This document shows, one piece after another, positions 7,851 to 16,539 of a stretch of DNA of 52,454 bases. Origin of the DNA: Burkholderia sp. S171 (GTDB lineage Bacteria; Pseudomonadota; Gammaproteobacteria; Burkholderiales; Burkholderiaceae). Both the position numbers and the translations under genes were made by a program. Numbering within the stretch: the first letter of the stretch is position 1; each line of letters begins with the position of its first letter. The stretch covers positions 1 to 52,454 of the forward strand of contig NZ_LMUF01000053.1 in the NCBI RefSeq assembly GCF_009766085.1, in the 5' to 3' direction. A model generated the notes under the pieces. The model saw nothing but the letters and a program-made list of their open reading frames with translations, searched no databases and was not told the origin of the DNA.

Positions 7851-9056
7851 ATGGTCTTCGATGCCGTCCCGCGTTTTAGCCGTGACAGGACACGTTACGC
7901 GCTGCCGCTTTATGCGTTGACCTCGGCAATGTTCTTTGCCGCGTCGAGTGCGCCGACACCGCTTTACCGGTTGTATCAGGAGGCATGGGGGTTCTCGTCG
8001 GCGACGCTGACGCTGGTGTTCAGCGTCTACGCGTTCAGCCTGTTGGTCGCGCTGCTGACGACCGGGTCACTCTCCGACCACATTGGCCGGCGTCCGGCGA
8101 TTATCGGTAGCGTAGTGCTCGAGGTCGTGGCGATGCTGATTTTCGCCGATGCCCACAGCGTCGGAGTACTGATAATGGCGCGTGTCCTTCAGGGCTTTGC
8201 AACCGGTACGGCCACAAGCGCGCTGGGCGCAGCCATTCTCGATGCCAGTCGTACGCGCGCATCGCTGGTCAATACGCTTTCGCCGCTGCTGGGCATGGGA
8301 GTGGGCGCGCTTGGCACGAGCATGCTGGTCGACTATGCGCCCGCGCCCATGCAGAGCGTCTACTTCTTGCTGATCGCGGTGTTCATGCTTCAGGCCGTGG
8401 GCGTGTGGATGTTGCCGGAGACGGTCAGCCGCAGCCCGGGCACGCTGGCTTCGCTGGTGCCGCGCGTGCGTGTGCCTCGGGCGGCGCGAGCGGCCATGTT
8501 GCGCATTGCACCGGTCAACGTCGCGGTGTGGGCGCTGGGCGGGTTCTATCTGTCGTTGGGGCCGACGCTTGCGCGCGCTGTGACGGGCGACAACGACGTC
8601 ATGACGGGCGGTTGGGTCGTGTTTGCATTAACAGGTGGCGGACTGGTCGCTGTACTGCTGTTGCGCGCAATGAGCACGCCCCGGTTGCTGATGACGGGTG
8701 CGATCGTGCTTGCAGCCGGATTGCTGGTGACCCTGACCGGCGTGCACGCGGGCAATGCGGGAATCTTTTTCACCGGCACCGTTCTGGCCGGCATGGGCTT
8801 TGGCTCGGCGTTTCAAGGCGCATTGCGCTCGGTCTTGCCGCTGGCTGAAGCGCACGAACGCGCGGGGCTGATGGCAGCGTTCTACGTGCTGAGTTATCTG
8901 GCGTTCAGCGTGCCGGCGATTGTTGCAGGGACGATGGCCCATGTCGTTGGATTGCGTCTGACCACCGACGTGTACGGCATGACGCTAGTGACCTTGGCGG
9001 GGATGACCGTTATTGCCAGCGGATGGGGAAGGGGACGGCGCATGGTTGGCGGGTGA
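7851..9056 (+). CDS. MFS transporter (probable efflux)
   Basis: 401-residue major facilitator with about 12 membrane helices. The loop 2-3 signature GSLSDHIGRRPA (about residues 69-80) is clear, and the length is typical of drug/proton antiporters. GGAG at 7840-7843 lies 7 bases before the ATG. It is divergently transcribed from the TetR gene, the usual arrangement for substrate-induced efflux. It is convergent with the second MFS gene. The substrate is unknown: sugar-efflux and drug-efflux subfamilies are both possible. Confidence 0.88.
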   Translation: MVFDAVPRFSRDRTRYALPLYALTSAMFFAASSAPTPLYRLYQEAWGFSSATLTLVFSVYAFSLLVALLTTGSLSDHIGRRPAIIGSVVLEVVAMLIFADAHSVGVLIMARVLQGFATGTATSALGAAILDASRTRASLVNTLSPLLGMGVGALGTSMLVDYAPAPMQSVYFLLIAVFMLQAVGVWMLPETVSRSPGTLASLVPRVRVPRAARAAMLRIAPVNVAVWALGGFYLSLGPTLARAVTGDNDVMTGGWVVFALTGGGLVAVLLLRAMSTPRLLMTGAIVLAAGLLVTLTGVHAGNAGIFFTGTVLAGMGFGSAFQGALRSVLPLAEAHERAGLMAAFYVLSYLAFSVPAIVAGTMAHVVGLRLTTDVYGMTLVTLAGMTVIASGWGRGRRMVGG

Positions 9057-9099
9057 GGGTACGCTTGCTGGCAGAACGGTCGCTGCAAAATCCCGCTGC

Positions 9100-9109
9100 C
9101 AAAGAAACG
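9100..9109 (-). repeat. Short dispersed intergenic motif, copy 2
   Basis: Minus-strand copy of CGTTTCTTTG in the 64-base gap between the two convergent MFS genes. The same core opens the window (1-10) and recurs at 52364-52373. Confidence 0.2.
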
Positions 9110-9120
9110 CACCCGAACCG

Positions 9121-10365
9121 TCACTTGCGCGCCGCTCCCGGGCTAAACCAATAAGCGAGCGCACCAACGGCGAGCGGCACCGACGTCACGACAAACAACC
9201 TCGAGTAGAGGTCCGCACTCGATACACCCGTCATGCGCGCTTCCTCTGCGATCAAGCCAAAGACGCTGCTTGCCAGCGCCACGCCTAAAAACACGAGGCT
9301 GTTGAGCAGGCCTAGTCCGAGCCCCAACTTGCCCGGCGCAATGATCGCCCGCGCCTGCGACATGACCAGCGGATGAATGCAGCCGACCGACAACAACAGG
9401 CAGATAGCGGCAACGCTTAGGATCGGGCTTCGCTGCGGCATTGCCGCGAGCAAGAGTGCCGCCAGAACGCCGCCCGCCTGCCAGAAGAGAGACAAGGACT
9501 TGGGAGACCACTGCCGCACCAGAAACGGGATGCAAAACGATGCGCCTATGCCCGCGATACTCATGACGGTCATCGCATTGCCGCGCGCCATCACGTCGAA
9601 GCCAAATACGTCGGCCAGATACGGTCCGCCCCAGGACGTGCGAAATGTTCCGCCCACCGACATCGCCAGGCAAATCGGCATCAACGTCCACAAGTCGCTC
9701 GTGCGAGCGGGGGCTATCGTCTTTCCTCCGGACGATGGTTGCAATCGCCGGGCGTCATGCAAAGATTCTTCGTCTCGCCGGCGCACGAAGAAAACAACGC
9801 CGAGCGTTGCCAGCAGCATCAGCATGGCCGACAACGCCATGACCGGTCGCCAGCCGAAATTCGCCGTGCCCCAGCTTAGCGGGAACGCCGCGAGCAGTCC
9901 CCCCGACATGCCAATCGCGCTGGCGGTGGTGATCGAGCGCACATCGCGTGGCCCCGCACCATGACGCAGAACGTGATTGAGCAGTCCCATGAAGACCGGC
10001 GCGCAACCGATTCCAATTCCCGCCTGCGCGATGATGGCGAGACGCGGGTCGGTCGTAACCGACACAATCCCGGCGCTCACTGTTCCCACGCTCATCAGGA
10101 CTGCTGTGGGAAAACGCACGCCGTACCGGTCGAACATGAATCCAACCGGAATTTGCGCTGCGGCAAAGACGAGGAAAAACGCGCCGGAGAACCAGCCGAA
10201 CAACTGCGGAGTGAAATGAAAATCCCCGATGAGCTGTGTCGAAATCACGGCTACATAGCTGCGGAAAAACTGGCTTAGTACGTAGCTGAATGTCAGCGCC
10301 CACAGACCGTAATCGGTTGAATGCCTGGTTGCGGGATTAAGCCGGGTGCCTGAAATATCGGTCAT
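9121..10365 (-). CDS. MFS transporter
   Basis: 414-residue major facilitator with 12 predicted helices. The loop 2-3 motif is GFMFDRYGVRFPT, less basic than in drug exporters. Its general look (FFRSYVAVISTQL, paired six-helix halves) suits an anion or organic acid uptake carrier, but that is only an impression. The ATG at 10365 is preferred because the longer frame overlaps the AraC gene upstream. Its start lies 4 bases after the AraC-type gene's stop on the same strand, so the two are almost certainly co-transcribed and the regulator may respond to the carrier's substrate. Confidence 0.85.
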   Translation of the reverse strand: MTDISGTRLNPATRHSTDYGLWALTFSYVLSQFFRSYVAVISTQLIGDFHFTPQLFGWFSGAFFLVFAAAQIPVGFMFDRYGVRFPTAVLMSVGTVSAGIVSVTTDPRLAIIAQAGIGIGCAPVFMGLLNHVLRHGAGPRDVRSITTASAIGMSGGLLAAFPLSWGTANFGWRPVMALSAMLMLLATLGVVFFVRRRDEESLHDARRLQPSSGGKTIAPARTSDLWTLMPICLAMSVGGTFRTSWGGPYLADVFGFDVMARGNAMTVMSIAGIGASFCIPFLVRQWSPKSLSLFWQAGGVLAALLLAAMPQRSPILSVAAICLLLSVGCIHPLVMSQARAIIAPGKLGLGLGLLNSLVFLGVALASSVFGLIAEEARMTGVSSADLYSRLFVVTSVPLAVGALAYWFSPGAARK

Positions 10366-10369
10366 CGAC

Positions 10370-11323
10370 TCAACGTGAAAGCAGTTTCTTATGTGTCGTA
10401 TTTGCTGTGCTCGCCAGAGCCAGCCCAGCGAGTTGAATCGTCTGCCCACTGTCCTTCACGATCTCGCGCGGCGTAAGTCCAAGCAGCCGGTTCATCCAGT
10501 GCGCCATGTGGCTCTGATGGGAAAAGCCCGTTTCCAGCGCCACCTGACTGGTACTGAGCTTGCCCTGCAACAGCAACGCCTTCGCACGTTCGACGCGGCG
10601 CTGCACGACGTATCGATGCACCGGCACACCGAGCGTCTCGCGAAACAGCACCTTGAAATGCGGCACGCTAAGTTGGGCCAACGCGGCGAGTTCGTCAAGC
10701 GTCAGGCGCTGATCCAGATTGCTTTCGATAAAGTCAGTCACTCGCGTAGCCGTTCTCGGCGCTAACGTACGCCGACGGCCTTCGAGCGTGGCGATGGCCC
10801 CGCTGGCGCCACTGTTGGCCAGTCGGACCACCATCGCTGTGCAGAGGCTTTCTGCAAAGAGCGGATCGGACGCGTCGCCCGCTTCGAGTTCCGCCTGCAG
10901 CGCCCATGCCAGGTGCTGAAAGCGCGGATCGCGCATCTGCAGTTGTGGACGGATCTCCGCCTCGCCTGATTTCAATTCAAGTTGCTCGAGCGTCTTGAGC
11001 GTGAATGACTCACTGATCCAGATGCTGAGGATCGTACAGTCCGATTCGTCGGTCCATTGCCCTTCGAGTCCCGCGGGGATCACGTCGGCGTCGCCATGCG
11101 CTTGAACACGTGCATAGCGTCGTTGTTCGCACAGGCAGCGCGCCATCACCGGGGGCCCAACATGCACGCCAACGCGATGATGCGGCATGGCCGGAATCTT
11201 GTGCGTGCCCGCCGAAATACCCAGCAGTGCGGCACCGAAGCCGCTCCAGCCTCGGCCGCTGCTGGAGCGCAAATTGACGCGTGAGCCCGAAAGCGGCATG
11301 GGCAATGGTGTCACGGCATTCAT
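10370..11323 (-). CDS. AraC-family transcriptional regulator
   Basis: 317-residue activator-type protein with a variable N-terminal half and a C-terminal AraC double helix-turn-helix (about residues 200-300). The first helix pair lies around LTLDELAALAQLS and the second around STSQVALETGFSHQSHMAHW, with the conserved LGLTPRE close. The frame is open upstream to 11587, but that part would run across the divergent promoter; I take the ATG at 11323. No good ribosome site is visible, so the start could shift by some tens of bases. It leads a two-gene unit with the MFS gene and is divergent from the NmrA-like gene. Confidence 0.85.
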   Translation of the reverse strand: MNAVTPLPMPLSGSRVNLRSSSGRGWSGFGAALLGISAGTHKIPAMPHHRVGVHVGPPVMARCLCEQRRYARVQAHGDADVIPAGLEGQWTDESDCTILSIWISESFTLKTLEQLELKSGEAEIRPQLQMRDPRFQHLAWALQAELEAGDASDPLFAESLCTAMVVRLANSGASGAIATLEGRRRTLAPRTATRVTDFIESNLDQRLTLDELAALAQLSVPHFKVLFRETLGVPVHRYVVQRRVERAKALLLQGKLSTSQVALETGFSHQSHMAHWMNRLLGLTPREIVKDSGQTIQLAGLALASTANTTHKKLLSR

Positions 11324-11523
11324 GGCAGGTCCCGGCAGAGGTCGGCAAGCGAGCATTGTGCTGGGTTTTTCGGCAGTTTGCTCGATGTCCTTACGGGACG
11401 GCGTGGTGAGCCGAACCGTCTTGCGGCAGTGCCACAAAACAATCATCCGTATCTGCGCATGCTGATCTTTCCCTGCGCGCCCGGAACCGTCAACCTCCCT
11501 ACGATAACGACATCCAGTCCAAC

Positions 11524-11529
11524 AAGGAG
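11524..11529 (+). promoter_or_regulatory. Ribosome binding site deciding a GTG start
   Basis: AAGGAG ends immediately before an in-frame TTG (11530) but 6 bases before an in-frame GTG (11536). The spacing favours the GTG as the real start of the NmrA-like gene. Confidence 0.7.
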
Positions 11530-11535
11530 TTGAAT

Positions 11536-12429
11536 GTGTTCGTGATCTTTGGAGCATCGGGCAAAGTAGGGCGTGTGAGCGCTGCATCGCTTCGCAACGC
11601 GGGTCATGCAGTCAGGGCTGTGGTCCGAAACGAGGCTCAGGGAGAACAGCTTGCGCGGATAGGCTGCGAGATCGTGCTTGCCGATCTGACGAACCCGGCG
11701 TCGGTCGCGAGAGCAATAGAGGGAGCCGATGCAGTGCAGATACTGTGTCCGGTCCCAGTTGGCGACGCACATCCCGGCAGCACGATGCATCGCATGATTG
11801 AAGTGGCCACCGATGCGTTGCGCGCTAATCCACCCGCTCATGTACTCGCGCTCTCCGACTATGGTGCGGAACTGGACCACGGCACGGGCATCACCTTGCT
11901 CTTTCATGCCCTTGAAAAGCAGTTGCAAACAGCGGTTCAAAACCTGACATTGTTGCGCGCGGCGGAACATATGCAGAACTGGGCACGCGTGATTCCTGTC
12001 GCGCTGGCAACGAGGAAGTTGCCGAGCCTGCATCATCCGTTGAGCAAGCGTTTTCCAACGGTGGCGGCTCAGGACGTGGGGCTGCTGGCGGCAGAACTGA
12101 TCGTTGGCGAGTCGCGTGGGAGCGGATTCCGTGTCGTCAGTATTGAAGGTCCGCGTCGAATGTCAGCGCTCGATCTCGCTCGCGCATTGAGCGAGGTGAG
12201 CAAGCGTGAAATCAGCGCACATGAAGTGCCCCGCAACGAATGGCCGGCCATGCTGGAGCGCGCCGGCCTTGGCGCGGACCATGCACAGCTTATTATCGAT
12301 CTCTACGAAACGCACAACGCCGGCCGCATCGACGTGGAAGAAGGAATAGGCGAGCGGCGGTTCGGGACGACCGAATTCACCGAGGTCCTGGCTTCGATGC
12401 TGCCAGATGCCGCAGTGGTGGCTAGTTAA
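11536..12429 (+). CDS. NmrA-like NAD(P)-binding protein
   Basis: 297-residue atypical short-chain dehydrogenase. The N-terminal strand and glycine motif IFGASGKVGRVSA binds the dinucleotide. DLTNPASVARAIEGADAV and the NWARVIPVALATRKLP segment match NmrA/HSCARG proteins, which sense NAD(P) or reduce small substrates without the classical YxxxK pair. The GTG start follows the AAGGAG at 11524-11529. It is divergent from the AraC gene, so it may belong to the same regulon. The stop codon touches the ATG of the next small gene. Its reaction cannot be predicted. Confidence 0.82.
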   Translation: MFVIFGASGKVGRVSAASLRNAGHAVRAVVRNEAQGEQLARIGCEIVLADLTNPASVARAIEGADAVQILCPVPVGDAHPGSTMHRMIEVATDALRANPPAHVLALSDYGAELDHGTGITLLFHALEKQLQTAVQNLTLLRAAEHMQNWARVIPVALATRKLPSLHHPLSKRFPTVAAQDVGLLAAELIVGESRGSGFRVVSIEGPRRMSALDLARALSEVSKREISAHEVPRNEWPAMLERAGLGADHAQLIIDLYETHNAGRIDVEEGIGERRFGTTEFTEVLASMLPDAAVVAS

Positions 12430-12621
12430 ATGCGCCGCTCGACACAGCAGAAAACGGCGCACTCCGCGCGTTCGCCAGAGGGTTCCGCAATTCGTGCACG
12501 CCGCACTAAGCGTGCGTGGCTTGCGATCATCATTGGCCTTGCGGGAGTGGTGGGCGGCTATCGGTTCAAGCGCATGTTAAACGCTCTGCCCGATAGCAAC
12601 GATGACTTTATTTTCTTCTGA
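12430..12621 (+). CDS. Small single-span membrane protein, unknown
   Basis: 63-residue protein beginning at the base after the NmrA-like gene's stop (TAAATG), so translational coupling is plausible. The first 28 residues are strongly basic, followed by one hydrophobic segment (WLAIIIGLAGVVGGY, about residues 30-44) and a short acidic tail ending DSNDDFIFF. Positive-inside topology would put the N terminus in the cytoplasm. I do not recognise a family. It could be a chance frame, but the membrane segment and tight junction argue for a gene. Confidence 0.45.
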   Translation: MRRSTQQKTAHSARSPEGSAIRARRTKRAWLAIIIGLAGVVGGYRFKRMLNALPDSNDDFIFF

Positions 12622-12646
12622 TTATCTAAAGCCGTCTATGCCACTT

Positions 12647-14743
12647 TCACAGATCCAGTACGACGGCCGACGCTTCGCCCGAACCCATCCTCGCGGGTAT
12701 GGCGCTGCATATCAACGCGTGACCCGCCGGGATCTCGCCTTCGCATGGAATGGGGTATGTCACGTCTCCTGACAGCACGCGTGTCGCACAGGTGCCGCAC
12801 ACTCCGGACCGGCAATTCGATGCAACCGATACCCCGTTCGCCTCTGCAAAATCGAGCAAACTTCCGTCTTCCGGCGCCCACTGCGCGTCGCGATGCGTAC
12901 GCATGAACACGACCTTCGAGGACCGCTGGGGGTCACGAGGCGCAACAGGCTCCGCCACCGTCAGCGCCGGCACAGCGGTTTGAGTCCGCTTGACACTCGC
13001 CGGTCCAAACGCCTCGAAGCGAATCCGGTCGTCCGCAATGTTGAGTGAACGCAAGCCGCTGTACATATCCTGCATGAACGCGCCGGGACCGCACAGGTAA
13101 AAGTCGTAATCGCCGAACGGCAACACGCTCTTGAGATACGCAATATCAACCCGTCCGGCGGATGACTTCGCTCCGTCGAGCACATCAGCGTGGCTCTCGC
13201 GGAACTGCACCGAGAGATGCGAGTGTGCTTGTTCAGCAGCCTTGAGTTCGTCAGCGAACGGATGGTCTTCGGACCGGCGAGCACCATGGATAAAATGAAT
13301 ATGCTCAGGCTGCGGCTTCCCGCTCGTGTCGGTGAGCAAGCTGTTCAACATGGCGACCATGGGCGTGATGCCAATGCCGGCAGACACCAGGACCACCGAG
13401 CGGCCATTCGTGCGATCAAGGACGAACGCCCCGCCTGGTGTCTTGGCCTCGATCTCGATTCCTGCCTCGGCATTGTCATGCAACCACGTCGACGCAGCAC
13501 CCTCGCGCTTGACTGTGATCCGATAGAACTGGCCTTGGTGAGCATCGGAGAGGGTATAGGTTCTGATCAACGGTGCTGCGAGCCCGGCAACGTGCAACCG
13601 GATTGGCAGGAACTGGCCGGGTTCGTAAGCAGGCAGCGTCGATCCGTCAGCCGCTTGAAAATAGAATGACCGCACGCTGGGCGCTTCGTCGATAACCTTG
13701 GCGACCTTCAGCTTGCGCCATGCGTTCGTGACCACTTGCTTAATCTCCGGCGCTTTCCAGCTACCCAGCTTCGCAAGTTGCGGCGCGTACTGCACGCCCG
13801 ACCAGCGCATGGGCAACGCGCGCGACGTGCGACGCACCTCACGCACATGCCAGCGGATCAAGCGCTCGGCGCCATCGAATGATTCGAGTTCCGAGCCTTC
13901 CCAAATGATCTCGGCATCGACCGCCAGGTACAGCAGATCGCCGCTGTCGAAGTCGATTACGAGCAACCCGGCACGCGGATCGTGCATCAGGTTGCCGATA
14001 GTATTGAAGAACAGATTGCCGCTGAAATCGGGCGTGGTCAGCGTGTTGTCATCGTCGATGCGGATAAATCCCGGCTTGCCGCCACGATGCGATACGTCGG
14101 CTCCACGTCCCATCCCTGCCTCGGTCGATGTGTTCGCGCTGGCCACGAAGAACGTATCCGCCCGTGCAAGCAGCGCCCGGTCAGCATCGTTCAGACGATT
14201 TGAAACAACCGGCTGCTGCGGCTCTTCTGCTACATCAAATTCGACAGGCGTACGGCTTTGGATGTATTTCGAGCAGTTGCCGAAGCTCTGGCTGACGGCA
14301 ATGGTGATTGCGTGATCGTCGATGGCGGTAATCACACCGTTCACACGATTGCGCCGACGCGTAGCGGGCTGAATGCCGAGTCCACCCAAGACCGCTCCGA
14401 CTTGCCACGTACGGGCAAGCGGATCGCCTGCCAGACTTCGGCCGGCTATACGCAAAGTGTGTTCATCCGGCGTCGAAATAAAACCCGGCGCGCCGACCCG
14501 CAGCGTGGCCCACGGTTGCCCGGTTTCATCGACTCCACCGAGCACCATGAACGGCTGTTCCGCAAAGAACCGGCGATGCTGCTCGGGCATGTAGTCGCGG
14601 ATCCCGCGACGCGCGTCAACATCCATTCGTTCGCGCACCCCCGCACGTTCCTGCGCGGCAAGTTCACCGGCATGGAACGGCGATTCCACCGCACGCCAGC
14701 CTGAAGGCGGCGCGGCAACAGCAGCAGGTGCAAGAGCGGACAT
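12647..14743 (-). CDS. Three-domain oxidoreductase: PNPOx-like, FNR-type reductase and 2Fe-2S ferredoxin
   Basis: 698-residue fusion. Residues about 40-330 form a pyridoxamine-phosphate-oxidase-like split barrel. About 340-575 is a ferredoxin-NADP reductase module with RTYTLSD for FAD near residue 394 and GIGITPMVAM for the nicotinamide nucleotide near 450. The C terminus is a plant-type ferredoxin with cluster ligands C644, C649, C652 and C679. Electrons would pass from NAD(P)H through FAD to 2Fe-2S and on to a flavin or acceptor at the N-terminal domain. It lies 51 bases behind the GST gene on the same strand. Similar fusions are annotated in proteobacteria without a known substrate. Confidence 0.88.
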   Translation of the reverse strand: MSALAPAAVAAPPSGWRAVESPFHAGELAAQERAGVRERMDVDARRGIRDYMPEQHRRFFAEQPFMVLGGVDETGQPWATLRVGAPGFISTPDEHTLRIAGRSLAGDPLARTWQVGAVLGGLGIQPATRRRNRVNGVITAIDDHAITIAVSQSFGNCSKYIQSRTPVEFDVAEEPQQPVVSNRLNDADRALLARADTFFVASANTSTEAGMGRGADVSHRGGKPGFIRIDDDNTLTTPDFSGNLFFNTIGNLMHDPRAGLLVIDFDSGDLLYLAVDAEIIWEGSELESFDGAERLIRWHVREVRRTSRALPMRWSGVQYAPQLAKLGSWKAPEIKQVVTNAWRKLKVAKVIDEAPSVRSFYFQAADGSTLPAYEPGQFLPIRLHVAGLAAPLIRTYTLSDAHQGQFYRITVKREGAASTWLHDNAEAGIEIEAKTPGGAFVLDRTNGRSVVLVSAGIGITPMVAMLNSLLTDTSGKPQPEHIHFIHGARRSEDHPFADELKAAEQAHSHLSVQFRESHADVLDGAKSSAGRVDIAYLKSVLPFGDYDFYLCGPGAFMQDMYSGLRSLNIADDRIRFEAFGPASVKRTQTAVPALTVAEPVAPRDPQRSSKVVFMRTHRDAQWAPEDGSLLDFAEANGVSVASNCRSGVCGTCATRVLSGDVTYPIPCEGEIPAGHALICSAIPARMGSGEASAVVLDL

Positions 14744-14794
14744 GATGTTCTCGGTATCAAAGAGAAACGTGTGATGGTTGAAGTGCTGCGTGTG

Positions 14795-15445
14795 TTACGT
14801 GGCCTCGGCGAGCAGACCGGCCTTGGTCGCGGGCATTGGTACAAAACGCGGCAGCGCTTCAACGCGCTTCAGCCATGCGCGCAAATGCGGGAACGGTTCG
14901 AGCGAGATGCCGCCTTCAGGCGCATGGGCAATGTACGAATAAGCCGCAATATCTGCGATGGTCGGCGTCTGCCCGACCGCAAACGGCTTGTCGCGAAACT
15001 CGGGATCGATGATCGCGAACAGATCCTCGGCCATCTTCTTCGCTGTCGCGTAGTCCTTCGGTGCACCGAACACGGTGACCAGCCGCGCGGCACAGGGGCC
15101 GTACGCAATCTTTCCCGCCGCCAGCGACAACCAGCGTTGCACCGCAGCCGCGCCTACGGGATCTTCCGGCAGCCACGACGGCTCGCCGTATTTGCGCGCG
15201 AGATAAACCAGAATCGCGTTGGAATCGCTCAGGACAACGTCGCCATCTTCGATCACCGGCACTTCGCCGAACGGATTGAGTGCCAGATGCGCCGGCTTGC
15301 GGTTATCGCCGGCTTTCATGTTGAGTTCGATCGTTGTGAAAGGCAGATCGAGCAGCGTCAGGAAAAGCTTCGCCCGATGCCCGTGTCCGGACAACAGGGT
15401 GGTGTGGAGGCGTATGGGCTGAAGGGGCTTGGGCAGTGTGGGCAT
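14795..15445 (-). CDS. Glutathione S-transferase
   Basis: 216-residue cytosolic GST. The N-terminal thioredoxin fold (about 8-85) contains SGHGHRAKLFL at the catalytic turn and the glutathione-binding NPFGEVPVIEDGDVVLSDS stretch with the cis-proline. The all-helical C-terminal domain (about 95-205) holds PTIADIAAYSY. It would conjugate glutathione to an electrophile or reduce a peroxide. It is upstream of and probably co-transcribed with the fusion oxidoreductase, and divergent from the LysR gene at 15560, so all three likely form one stress or detoxification regulon. Confidence 0.9.
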   Translation of the reverse strand: MPTLPKPLQPIRLHTTLLSGHGHRAKLFLTLLDLPFTTIELNMKAGDNRKPAHLALNPFGEVPVIEDGDVVLSDSNAILVYLARKYGEPSWLPEDPVGAAAVQRWLSLAAGKIAYGPCAARLVTVFGAPKDYATAKKMAEDLFAIIDPEFRDKPFAVGQTPTIADIAAYSYIAHAPEGGISLEPFPHLRAWLKRVEALPRFVPMPATKAGLLAEAT

Positions 15446-15559
15446 GATGGACTCTGAGAGGGTTGAATCAATGTTCCGATAGAGTCAGGATAGTGCGCCG
15501 TATTGGGTATGAGAAGACGGATAATGACGGTTATACAATCCTCTTAAAGTGGACAATCC

Positions 15560-16471
15560 ATGACGAGCCTGAGCGCTGTTAACCTTAACCGGCTGGTGGT
15601 TTTCGCGGCGGTGGTCGAGGCGGGTTCGCTGACGGCCGCAGCCGACCGTCTCGGGATCGCGAAGACCATGGTCAGTACGCACATGCAACGTCTGGAGGCG
15701 GAAGTTGGGGCGACCCTGCTCATGCGCACCACGCGCCGGGTCAGCGTGACGGAGGCGGGCAAGACGTTCTACGAAGCGAGCCGGCAGATCCTGAGCGCGA
15801 CCGAAGAGGCAATTTCGGCACTGGCGCAGGAGTCGGGCGTGCTGCGAGGAACGCTGCGCGTCGCCACGCCTATCGACTACGGAGCGAGTGTGATTGCGCC
15901 CATGCTCGTCGCGCTGCAGCAACGCCATCCGGAACTCAAAGTTGAGTTGGTGTCAGCTGATCGTCAAGTGGATCTGGTCGCAGAAGCGGTCGATGTCGCG
16001 ATCCGGCTTGGGCGGCTGGCGGATTCGAGTCATCGCGCGGTGAAGATCGGCGGCTTCGTCAAATGGCTCGTTGCGAGTCCCGGTTTTGTGGCCCAGTGGG
16101 GCAAGCCGACCACACTCGAAGCGGTCGCGAAATTGCCGTTTGTCGGCATGTCCGCTTTGCAGAAGCCGCTGGTTGCGCCGCTTGAAAGCACGCGCGGCGG
16201 GAAGCGGACTGTGCGCTTCAGTGGAGGATTTCTCGCCGACACCGCGCCTACCTGTCGCGCAGCAACATTGGCCGGCGGCGGCGTGGCTTACCTGACGAAT
16301 TTCTCGATTGGGGAGGACGTTGAAGCGGGACGGCTCGTGCGCTTGTTGCCGGCGTGGTCATCGCCGCCCGCGGGCATTCACGCTATCTTTCCTTCGGCAC
16401 GATATCCGGTGCCGAAGGTGCGTGTATTTATCGATGCGCTGAAGGCTCATCTGGAGATGAATGGCGGGTAG
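15560..16471 (+). CDS. LysR-family regulator
   Basis: 303-residue regulator with an N-terminal winged helix (about residues 8-66, core GSLTAAADRLGIAKTMVSTHMQRLE) and a C-terminal periplasmic-binding-like effector domain (about 92-295). The effector half resembles the large DsdC/CrgA-type group. It is divergent from GST across 114 bases, the classical arrangement for autoregulation and control of the neighbouring gene. The inducer is unknown. It is convergent with the SfnB-like gene. Confidence 0.9.
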   Translation: MTSLSAVNLNRLVVFAAVVEAGSLTAAADRLGIAKTMVSTHMQRLEAEVGATLLMRTTRRVSVTEAGKTFYEASRQILSATEEAISALAQESGVLRGTLRVATPIDYGASVIAPMLVALQQRHPELKVELVSADRQVDLVAEAVDVAIRLGRLADSSHRAVKIGGFVKWLVASPGFVAQWGKPTTLEAVAKLPFVGMSALQKPLVAPLESTRGGKRTVRFSGGFLADTAPTCRAATLAGGGVAYLTNFSIGEDVEAGRLVRLLPAWSSPPAGIHAIFPSARYPVPKVRVFIDALKAHLEMNGG

Positions 16472-16515
16472 GCCGATACACCGTGTGCCGGGTGTGCTCG
16501 CTCGCGCATTTTCGC

Positions 16516-16539
16516 AAGCGCTCTAGCGCTCTAGCGCTT
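16516..16539. terminator. Palindromic hairpin between convergent genes
   Basis: AAGCGCT (16516-16522) and AGCGCTT (16533-16539) form a 7-bp stem around a 10-base loop that itself repeats CTAGCGCT. It lies between the LysR stop and the stop codon of the SfnB-like gene, overlapping the latter by two bases. There is no T-run, so this is a weak terminator candidate. Confidence 0.3.
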
